Of a stretch of DNA of 11,438 nucleotides, positions 5,743 to 11,438 are shown piece after piece. This DNA comes from Bacteroidales bacterium. Lineage in GTDB: Bacteria > Bacteroidota > Bacteroidia > Bacteroidales > JAADGE01. Every line of letters begins with the position of its first letter. The stretch's first letter is position 1. The notes under the pieces are model-generated. The model worked only from the letters and a program-made list of their open reading frames with translations. It was not told the DNA's origin and did not search any database. A program made the position numbers and the translations under genes. The stretch spans positions 1 through 11,438 of the forward strand of contig JANTGL010000058.1 in NCBI GenBank assembly GCA_024762915.1, given 5' to 3'.

Positions 5743-8700
5743 TTACATATTCCTCCTATATTGCCCGCCGACATTGAATAATGCACCGGTAATTTGCCCG
5801 ATGGAACAAACTTTTGCGGTGTTCATTAATTCCTCAAAAATATTTTGATTTTGAACGGCTGAATTTTTTAATTTTTCTAATGCCGCAGGGCAAGTTTCGG
5901 CTTGTGTCTTATGCAATTGTTCGAGCATGAAAATTTGATATTCTTTTTCGGTTTCGGTGGCACGGATAACTTCTCCGGGTGTTACTGTCGGCGAGCCTTG
6001 CGACGACAAGAATGTATTTACACCCATAATCGGTAATTCGCCGGTGTGTTTTAATCGTTCATAATAAAGACTTTCTTCCTGAATTTTACTGCGTTGATAC
6101 ATGGTTTCCATTGCTCCGAGAACTCCGCCGCGTTCTGTTATGCGGTCAAATTCCGAGAGGACTGCCTCTTCAACCAAATCAGTAAGTTCTTCAATAATAA
6201 ATGCACCTTGCAGCGGGTTTTGATTTTTTGCCAAGCCAAGTTCATGATTTATAATGAGTTGAATAGCCATGGCTCGTCTTACACTTTCTTCCGTAGGGGT
6301 TGTTATGGCTTCATCATAAGCATTGGTATGCAGAGAGTTACAATTATCATAAATCGCATAAAGCGCTTGCAATGTAGTGCGAATATCGTTAAAATCAATT
6401 TCTTGTGCATGAAGTGAACGCCCTGATGTCTGTATATGATATTTTAACATCTGAGAACGCGCATCGGCACCATATTTTTTCTTCATAGCTTTTGCCCAAA
6501 TAATCCTTGCAACACGTCCCATAACAGAATATTCCGGATCTAATCCGTTTGAAAAGAAAAACGAAAGGTTCGGTGCGAATTTATTGATGTCCATCCCTCG
6601 AGACGCATAATATTCCACGTACGTAAAACCGTTGGAAAGCGTAAATGCAAGTTGCGAAATCGGATTTGCTCCGGCTTCTGCAATATGATAACCGGAAATC
6701 GACACTGAATAGAAATTCCTCACACCCTTATCGATAAAATATTCCTGCATATCGCCCATCAGTTTCAAAGAAAAATCAGTGGAATAAATACAAGTATTTT
6801 GTGCTTGGTCTTCTTTTAAAATATCTGCTTGCACAGTTCCTCTGACTTTTGTAATTGTTTCAGTTTTTATTTTTTTGTAAATATCTTTCGGCAAAACTTG
6901 ATCTCCGGTTACACCGAGAAGCATTAAACCCAAGCCATCATTACCTTCGGGTAAATCTCCTTGATATTCAGGTCGTTGAGTGCCTTTTACTTTATAAATA
7001 TTGTTAATTTTTGATTCAACTTCAGCTTCCAAACCGTTTTCTTTAATATATTTTTCACATTCTTGGTCAATTGCGGCATTCATAAAATAAGCAGTCATTA
7101 TGGGAGCCGGTCCGTTAATCGTCATCGAAACAGAAGTTTTCGGATTTGTCAATTCAAAACCGGAGTATAATTTTTTGGCATCATCAAGGCAGGCAATTGA
7201 CACTCCGGAATTACCTATTTTTCCGTAAATATCGGGTCTGCGGTCGGGGTCTTCACCGTATAAAGTGACACTGTCGAAAGCTGTTGAAAGTCGTTTAGCA
7301 GGCATCCCGAATGAGACGTAATGAAAGCGTTTATTTGTTCGTTCAGGACCGCCTTCACCCGCAAACATTCTTGTGGGGTCTTCACCTTCGCGTTTAAAAG
7401 GAAATACACCGGCAGCATACGGAAATTCACCCGGAACATTTTCACGCAAATTCCATTTCAAAATTTCGCCCCAATCTTTGTATTTCGGCAAAGAAATTTT
7501 GGGTATTTTCAAATGAGAAAGACTTTTAGAAAAGGACTCAACTTTAATATCCTTACCTCTTACTTGATAAACATATTCATCGGCAGCATATCGTTTGACT
7601 TTTTCTTCCCAATTATCAAGAATTTTTTTGTTACGAGGGTCGAGATTAAGTTCCGTATCTTCATAAAGTTCCTTAATCTCTTCTGATGCTTTAGAGACCC
7701 TGCGGGTTTCCAAAACCCGCAGGGTTTTATTATAAGCAAATAAATTACGGGCAATTTCGGCTTGTTTTTCCGTCCAATCGTTGTATGAGCGGATTGTTTC
7801 AGCAATTTCCGACAGATATCTTATTCTTTTCGGAGGAATAATCAGTAATTTTTCCTGCATTTCATCTGTAAGCGCGTATTTTCCTCTAAATTCAATACCG
7901 GTTTTTTCGGAAATTAATTTCATTAAAGCCACATATAATTCATTGACTCCGTTGTCGTTAAATTGCGATGCAACCGTTCCGTATACAGGCATTTCATCAA
8001 CTTTTTTATCAAAAATTTCATGATTTCTTTGATATTGTTTTTTAACGTCTCGCAGTGCGTCCAATGCACCTCTTTTATCAAATTTATTTATTGCAATGAT
8101 ATCTGCAAAGTCCAGCATATCAATCTTTTCCAACTGTGTTGCGGCACCGTACTCGGGTGTCATTACATACATGGAAACATCACTTTGATCGGTAATTTCG
8201 GTATCTGACTGTCCGATACCGGAAGTTTCCAAAATTACAAGATCATAGCCGGCAGTTTTTACGATATCCACGGCATCATGCACATAAGGAGAGAGCGAAA
8301 GATTTGCTTGCCGTGTTGCCAACGAACGCATATAAACACGTTTGTTATTAATGCTGTTCATACGAATACGGTCGCCGAGCAAAGCTCCGCCGGTTTTACG
8401 TTTTGAAGGATCAACAGAAATAATAGCAATGGTTTTATCTTCAAAATCATCAAGATATCTGCGTACCAGTTCATCAACCAAAGAAGATTTTCCGGAACCG
8501 CCCGTTCCCGTTATTCCCAGAACGGGAATATTTTTTTTATCAGCAATTTTACGAATTTCCGGAAAATCATTAATAACAGATTCCTTACAACATTCCGCAA
8601 CCGTAATCAATCTTGCGATGGAGTTTATGTCTTTACTTTGAATTTTTTCAATTTCATGAATATCATTTACGGCAACCGGGAAGTCGGATTTTTCCATAAG

Positions 8701-9114
8701 GTCGTTAATCATCCCTTGAAGTCCCATTTCTCGTCCGTCATCCGGAGAATAAATACGCGTAATACCGTATTCATGAAGTTCTTTAATTTCTTCGGGAAGA
8801 ATGACTCCGCCTCCGCCGCCGAAAATTTTTATCCCCGGTCGACCTTTTTCTTCCAATAAATCTTTCATATATTTAAAAAACTCAATATGCCCGCCTTGAT
8901 ATGAAGTAATAGCTATTGCCTGCACATCTTCCTGAACGGCGCAATCAACAATTTCCTGAACCGAACGATTATGTCCCAAATGGATAACTTCCGCACCGGA
9001 AGATTGAATGATTCTGCGCATTACATTTATGGCAGCATCATGTCCGTCGAAAAGCGATGCGGCCGTTACTATTCTTATATGATTCTTAGCTTGATATTTT
9101 TTTACTTTTTGCAT
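5743..9114 (-). CDS. icmF: Fused isobutyryl-CoA mutase (IcmF): B12 domain, G-protein chaperone and mutase in one chain
   Basis: This adenosylcobalamin enzyme interconverts isobutyryl-CoA and n-butyryl-CoA. Residue numbers use the ATG at 9114 (1123 aa). The TTG at 9150 would add 12 residues and overlaps a likely promoter; IcmF proteins start just before the B12 domain. Order: B12-binding domain about 10-140 (SLFDGHDAA, axial His25); MeaI-type G-protein domain about 195-410 with GTGGSGKS (203-210), ETSGIGQSD (296-304) and NKFD (343-346); linker about 410-555; mutase barrel about 560-1123. The substrate-pocket residues are Phe571 (GVFPFKR) and Gln772 (AQNTCIYS). Methylmalonyl-CoA mutase has Tyr and Arg at these positions, so isobutyryl-CoA is the likely substrate. 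SISGYH (His810) is conserved. The fused G domain loads cofactor and repairs the mutase. A 29-bp palindrome encodes part of an in-frame insertion at about residues 464-475. The gene is divergent from the phosphorylase gene. I see no cobalamin riboswitch upstream. Confidence 0.96.
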   Translation of the reverse strand: MQKVKKYQAKNHIRIVTAASLFDGHDAAINVMRRIIQSSGAEVIHLGHNRSVQEIVDCAVQEDVQAIAITSYQGGHIEFFKYMKDLLEEKGRPGIKIFGGGGGVILPEEIKELHEYGITRIYSPDDGREMGLQGMINDLMEKSDFPVAVNDIHEIEKIQSKDINSIARLITVAECCKESVINDFPEIRKIADKKNIPVLGITGTGGSGKSSLVDELVRRYLDDFEDKTIAIISVDPSKRKTGGALLGDRIRMNSINNKRVYMRSLATRQANLSLSPYVHDAVDIVKTAGYDLVILETSGIGQSDTEITDQSDVSMYVMTPEYGAATQLEKIDMLDFADIIAINKFDKRGALDALRDVKKQYQRNHEIFDKKVDEMPVYGTVASQFNDNGVNELYVALMKLISEKTGIEFRGKYALTDEMQEKLLIIPPKRIRYLSEIAETIRSYNDWTEKQAEIARNLFAYNKTLRVLETRRVSKASEEIKELYEDTELNLDPRNKKILDNWEEKVKRYAADEYVYQVRGKDIKVESFSKSLSHLKIPKISLPKYKDWGEILKWNLRENVPGEFPYAAGVFPFKREGEDPTRMFAGEGGPERTNKRFHYVSFGMPAKRLSTAFDSVTLYGEDPDRRPDIYGKIGNSGVSIACLDDAKKLYSGFELTNPKTSVSMTINGPAPIMTAYFMNAAIDQECEKYIKENGLEAEVESKINNIYKVKGTQRPEYQGDLPEGNDGLGLMLLGVTGDQVLPKDIYKKIKTETITKVRGTVQADILKEDQAQNTCIYSTDFSLKLMGDMQEYFIDKGVRNFYSVSISGYHIAEAGANPISQLAFTLSNGFTYVEYYASRGMDINKFAPNLSFFFSNGLDPEYSVMGRVARIIWAKAMKKKYGADARSQMLKYHIQTSGRSLHAQEIDFNDIRTTLQALYAIYDNCNSLHTNAYDEAITTPTEESVRRAMAIQLIINHELGLAKNQNPLQGAFIIEELTDLVEEAVLSEFDRITERGGVLGAMETMYQRSKIQEESLYYERLKHTGELPIMGVNTFLSSQGSPTVTPGEVIRATETEKEYQIFMLEQLHKTQAETCPAALEKLKNSAVQNQNIFEELMNTAKVCSIGQITGALFNVGGQYRRNM
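7697..7725. repeat. Perfect GC-rich 29-bp palindrome inserted in frame inside icmF
   Basis: Arms ACCCTGCGGGTTT (7697-7709) and AAACCCGCAGGGT (7713-7725) pair perfectly around a 3-nt centre (7710-7712). The element is clearly richer in G+C than the AT-rich DNA on either side. Read with the gene it encodes TLRVLETRRVSK in frame, in the helical linker between the G-protein domain and the mutase barrel, with no stop codon. This has the hallmarks of a mobile palindromic element tolerated in a coding region, as described for Rickettsia palindromic elements. Its family identity in this organism is inferred. Confidence 0.8.
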
Positions 9115-9147
9115 TATCAAAGAATTATTCACTGTTAAATTAATTCC

Positions 9148-9155
9148 CAAAATTA
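9148..9155 (-). promoter_or_regulatory. Candidate -7 element of icmF
   Basis: On the minus strand TAATTTTG (9155-9148) matches TAnnTTTG exactly and sits about 34 bp before the ATG at 9114, giving a leader of about 26 nt. A TTG at -33 is not clear; the region instead holds TTCTTAAA. This is weaker than the fbaA promoter. It supports the ATG at 9114, because a start at 9150 would lie within the promoter element. Confidence 0.4.
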
Positions 9156-9171
9156 CAAAAAATAGGCTTAT

Positions 9172-9191
9172 TTTAAGAATAGTTTAAGAAT
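9172..9191. repeat. Pair of TTTAAGAAT direct repeats between the divergent icmF and phosphorylase genes
   Basis: TTTAAGAAT occurs at 9172-9180 and again at 9183-9191, 11 bp apart, so the copies lie on one face of the helix. They lie just upstream of both candidate promoters, where a shared regulator could bind. The sequence is AT-rich, so chance duplication is possible. Confidence 0.35.
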
Positions 9192-9195
9192 TCTG

Positions 9196-9226
9196 TTTGT
9201 TTCAAACTAATATATTTTTATTTTTA
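9196..9226 (+). promoter_or_regulatory. Candidate promoter of the purine nucleoside phosphorylase gene
   Basis: TTTG (9196-9199) is followed after 19 nt by TATTTTTA (9219-9226), which differs from TAnnTTTG only in the last base. Transcription would start near 9232, about 20 nt before the ATG. The local sequence is very AT-rich, so chance matches are likely and the call is tentative. Confidence 0.35.
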
Positions 9227-9253
9227 CGGATTATAACAGAAAATAGATATATG

Positions 9254-10069
9254 ATGTTAGAAAAAATAAAACAAACAGCTGATTTTTTAAAAACAAAAAT
9301 TACAAAACAACCTGATGTCGCAATAATTTTAGGCAGCGGCTTGGGAGGGTTAGGAAATAAAATTGAGAATTCAATAAAAATTAAATATCAAGATATTCCG
9401 AATTTTCCGGTTTCAACCGTTGAAGGACATTCGGGACAATTGGTTTTCGGGACACTTGCCGGAAAAAACATAGTTGCCATGCAAGGTCGATTTCATTTTT
9501 ATGAAGGTTACGGAATGAAAGAAGTGACTTTTCCCGTGAGAGTAATGCATTTTTTGGGCGTAAAAAATTTAATTGTATCAAATGCTGCAGGCGGATTAAA
9601 TCCTAAATTTAAACAAGGCGATTTAATGATTATTACTGACCATATCAACTTTTTTCCCGAACACCCTTTAAGAGGTAAAAATTTTGATGAACTCGGTACA
9701 CGATTTCCCGATATGAGTAAAGTTTACAATGACAATTTTGTACAAATTGCTGAAAGCATTGCGAAAGAAAATAATATATCCGTACAAAAGGGAATTTATA
9801 TCGGAAGCTCCGGTCCTACTCTGGAAACTCCTGCAGAATATCGTATGTTCAGAATATTCGGAGCCGATGCAACCGGAATGTCAACCGTACCGGAAGTCAT
9901 TGTTGCACATCATCAAGGTATGAAAATATTCGGTATGTCGGTCATAACAAACGAAAGTGAACCGGAGAATCCGGATGAAGAAACGACACACGAAGAAGTT
10001 CAGGATGTTGCCGGTTCGGTTGAACCTAAAATGACACAAATAATTGAAGGATTGATTGCGAGGATGTAA
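9254..10069 (+). CDS. punA: Purine nucleoside phosphorylase (trimeric, PNP family)
   Basis: A 271-aa cytoplasmic enzyme that splits purine nucleosides (typically inosine and guanosine) with phosphate to give the base and ribose 1-phosphate for salvage. Trimeric-PNP motifs are complete: LGSGLGGL (26-33, phosphate Ser28), EGHSGQ (57-62), GRFHFYEGY (78-86, with the Arg79, His81 and Tyr83 positions), VSNAAGGLN (108-116), GPTLETPAEYRM (187-198, base-binding Glu191), GMSTVPEVIVA (208-218), ITN with Asn233, and HEEV with His246. Asn at 233 is the pattern of 6-oxopurine-specific enzymes. Two ATGs are adjacent (9251 and 9254); I took the second, MLEKIKQTADF, and the other adds one Met. An upstream TTG at 9197 would add 19 residues unlike the family and lies in the promoter region. 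The gene diverges from icmF and converges on glutamine synthetase. Methylthioadenosine phosphorylases are related, but the Glu/Asn pair favours PNP. Confidence 0.95.
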   Translation: MLEKIKQTADFLKTKITKQPDVAIILGSGLGGLGNKIENSIKIKYQDIPNFPVSTVEGHSGQLVFGTLAGKNIVAMQGRFHFYEGYGMKEVTFPVRVMHFLGVKNLIVSNAAGGLNPKFKQGDLMIITDHINFFPEHPLRGKNFDELGTRFPDMSKVYNDNFVQIAESIAKENNISVQKGIYIGSSGPTLETPAEYRMFRIFGADATGMSTVPEVIVAHHQGMKIFGMSVITNESEPENPDEETTHEEVQDVAGSVEPKMTQIIEGLIARM

Positions 10070-10084
10070 TATATTTTATAAAAA

Positions 10085-10161
10085 GAGCTTGTCTGAAAAA
10101 TCAACAGAGGTGTCATTCAGAACTTCTTTAACATGACTAATCAGACTTTTCAGACAGTCCC
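10085..10161. repeat. MITE-like inverted repeat unit (about 77 bp) after punA
   Basis: GAGCTTGTCTGAAAAATC (10085-10102) and the reverse complement of 10144-10161, GGGACTGTCTGAAAAGTC, match at 14 of 18 positions, including ten consecutive bases (TGTCTGAAAA). A smaller inverted pair, GTCAT (10112-10116) and ATGAC (10133-10137), is nested inside. There is no reading frame. The unit looks like a miniature element or a remnant of an insertion sequence. It begins 15 bp after the punA stop, so its RNA hairpin could also affect the punA 3' end. Confidence 0.5.
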
Positions 10162-10172
10162 TTTTCTCTATT

Positions 10173-10205
10173 AAAAGAGACAGCCGCAAGCTGTCTCCTA
10201 TTTTT
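10173..10205. terminator. Two-way intrinsic terminator between convergent punA and glutamine synthetase
   Basis: The stem GAGACAGC (10177-10184) and GCTGTCTC (10190-10197) is perfect, with a 5-nt loop. On the plus strand it is followed by CTATTTTT, ending punA. On the minus strand it is followed by TTTTAATAG, ending the glutamine synthetase gene, whose stop codon is only 6 bp away. The plus-strand T run overlaps the last codon region of that gene. Confidence 0.75.
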
Positions 10206-11438
10206 ACATACAATGTAAATATTGATCGACTAATTCTTTAATTTTGTCTTTCTTGCCGAAAAGCTCTTCACTTAAATGTTCATCATTATAACTTTTCAGT
10301 TTTGAAATAAACGCATCAACGGTACCTCTGGGAAAAACATTTTCTTTTTCATAAAACCCCCGATCTCTTTCCAGATAATCTGCCGAAGATGAACAAGATG
10401 TCGGCAGAGCAACCAAACTGTTTAAAACATCTTTATGTTTCTCATCGAAAATATTAACATTTACATAAAGTTCTTCCGCTCTTTTTAAAGATTTCGGATT
10501 TGTGAGACCTTCTTTTGCAGCTATAATTAGTCCTGCAATTAAATGATATAAATCGGCAGATCCGTCAGGAGCACGGAATTCGGCCGTTTGTTTTCCCGTA
10601 ACATACGGCACATCCCCTCTTTCTTGCGGATTTGCATCTTTTATCATATTTGTTTTAGCTATCCAGCCCAAAGGAACACGAACCAATACCGAACGATTAC
10701 TGTCGCCCCAACAAACCATAGTTGGTGCTTCTTGGTGAGGAACCAGTCTGAGATAAGATGTCGGAATGGTATTTCCGAATGCCGTTAATGATTGTGCTTT
10801 ATCAAGAATTCCTGCAATTGCTTTTTTTGCCACATCAGTTATTCCGACTTCGTCAGCCATGACATTTACATCATCTTTATCAATTTGAAAATGAATATGA
10901 ATACCGCTGCCTGCTTTTCCGACCGTAATTTTAGGAGCAAAACTGATTATTAATCCGTGTTTATTACCGAGCATTCTTAAAATCCATTTTGCAATAATCA
11001 ACTGCTCAACGGCATTTTCAGGATCAACGGGCATAAATTCAATTTCATGTTGTTCATACATAAAATTTTCATCTTTAAAATTTCCGACTTCCGAATGACC
11101 GTATTTTATTTTCCCCCCGCATTGTGCAATTAATTGCATGGCTTCCAAACGTAAACTTTCATAATTTGTAAAAGGAAGTGAAGAATGATATCCTTTTTGG
11201 TCAACGGCAGGATATAAATCATCTTTTTTACCGATAATATAATATTCTAATTCGCCCATTGCTTTAAAAGAATATCCGGTTTCTTTACGAAATACCTGAT
11301 GTGCTTTCTTTAAAATATATTCGGGTGCACTTTCAAGGGGCTTTCCGTCTTTTGTATAAAAAGAACATAAAATATCCAAAGTCGGTTTTTCGGCAAACGG
11401 ATTTACAAATGCCGTACTGAAACGCGGTATCACATATA
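10204..11438 (-). CDS. glnA: Glutamine synthetase, type I-like (partial, 5' end outside window)
   Basis: The reading frame is open to the right edge; 410 residues are visible and about 90 N-terminal residues are probably missing for a family member near 500 aa. The enzyme makes glutamine from glutamate, ammonia and ATP in the cytoplasm. Counting from the codon at 11433, the catalytic core is intact: GELEYYI (60-66, metal Glu61 and Glu63), EQHEIEFMPVDP (127-138), GKAGSGIHIHF (172-182, His179/His181), RLVPHQEAP (229-237), WGDSNRSVLVRVP (242-254, substrate Arg247) and AEFRAPDGSADLY (284-296, metal Glu285). PHQEAP stands where classical GSI has PGYEAP. The C-terminal tail lacks the NLYDLP adenylylation site, so control by adenylylation is unlikely. 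The GTG at 11433 is internal coding sequence, not a start. A two-way terminator lies 6 bp after the stop. The catalytic family is certain; the exact subclass is less so. Confidence 0.92.
   Translation of the reverse strand, partial: YVIPRFSTAFVNPFAEKPTLDILCSFYTKDGKPLESAPEYILKKAHQVFRKETGYSFKAMGELEYYIIGKKDDLYPAVDQKGYHSSLPFTNYESLRLEAMQLIAQCGGKIKYGHSEVGNFKDENFMYEQHEIEFMPVDPENAVEQLIIAKWILRMLGNKHGLIISFAPKITVGKAGSGIHIHFQIDKDDVNVMADEVGITDVAKKAIAGILDKAQSLTAFGNTIPTSYLRLVPHQEAPTMVCWGDSNRSVLVRVPLGWIAKTNMIKDANPQERGDVPYVTGKQTAEFRAPDGSADLYHLIAGLIIAAKEGLTNPKSLKRAEELYVNVNIFDEKHKDVLNSLVALPTSCSSSADYLERDRGFYEKENVFPRGTVDAFISKLKSYNDEHLSEELFGKKDKIKELVDQYLHCM

Noticed and set aside
7321..7686. A 121-codon plus-strand open frame, and several similar ones opposite icmF
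   Set aside because: These are antisense shadows of the mutase. They show no family motifs, and their composition follows the coding strand of icmF.
9115..9250. A cobalamin riboswitch upstream of the B12-dependent icmF
   Set aside because: Only about 35 nt separate the candidate -7 element from the ATG. I see no B12-box-like sequence, and the divergent gap is far too short for a cobalamin aptamer plus both promoters.
11433..11438. The GTG at 11433 as the start of glutamine synthetase
   Set aside because: The frame stays open to the window edge, and the visible protein begins in the middle of the catalytic domain (IPRFSTAFVNPF), so the true start lies outside.

Overview
The window (11,438 bp, AT-rich) comes from a member of the Bacteroidota. 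Five things point there. Exported proteins begin with signal peptides ending in Ser-Gln-Lys. One secreted protein ends in a region resembling a type IX secretion (T9SS) sorting signal, and another is built from the C-terminal half of the gliding/T9SS protein GldM. Several upstream regions carry the Bacteroidota sigma pattern TTG-N19/20-TAnnTTTG. Shine-Dalgarno sites are mostly absent. I cannot name a genus.

Layout: seven genes lie on the minus strand from about 9.1 kb down to the left edge. In transcription order they are icmF (fused isobutyryl-CoA mutase, 9114-5743), a small secreted GldM-C-like protein (5685-5047), a DUF4143-type AAA+ ATPase (4896-3766), fba (class II fructose-bisphosphate aldolase, 3671-2592), accD (acetyl-CoA carboxylase beta subunit, 2534-1677), a secreted DNRLRE-domain protein (1651-788) and the 5' part of an AGCS sodium:amino-acid symporter that runs off the left edge. 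A purine nucleoside phosphorylase gene (9254-10069) is on the plus strand, divergent from icmF. It converges on a minus-strand glutamine synthetase whose 5' end lies beyond the right edge. A two-way terminator hairpin separates these last two.

Most of the window is central metabolism: glycolysis/gluconeogenesis, malonyl-CoA supply, branched-chain acyl-CoA isomerisation, purine salvage and nitrogen assimilation. The stretch 3766-5685 (ATPase plus GldM-C-like protein) looks like an inserted or fast-changing islet. The tetranucleotide CCGG, frequent in the flanking genes, is absent from the ATPase gene and occurs once in its neighbour. The islet also carries three direct repeats spaced exactly 32 bp, next to a good promoter.

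The most interesting signals are small repeats and protein rearrangements. A perfect 29-bp palindrome sits in frame inside icmF and adds about 12 residues to an interdomain linker. A second 29-bp palindrome with the same 13-3-13 geometry and centre lies just after the icmF stop. A roughly 77-bp MITE-like inverted repeat follows the phosphorylase gene. The symporter carries an exported Ig-like/SprB-like domain at its N-terminus, and AccD has a shortened zinc knuckle (C-x-C in place of C-x2-C). I found no CRISPR array, tRNA, rRNA, riboswitch or intact transposase.
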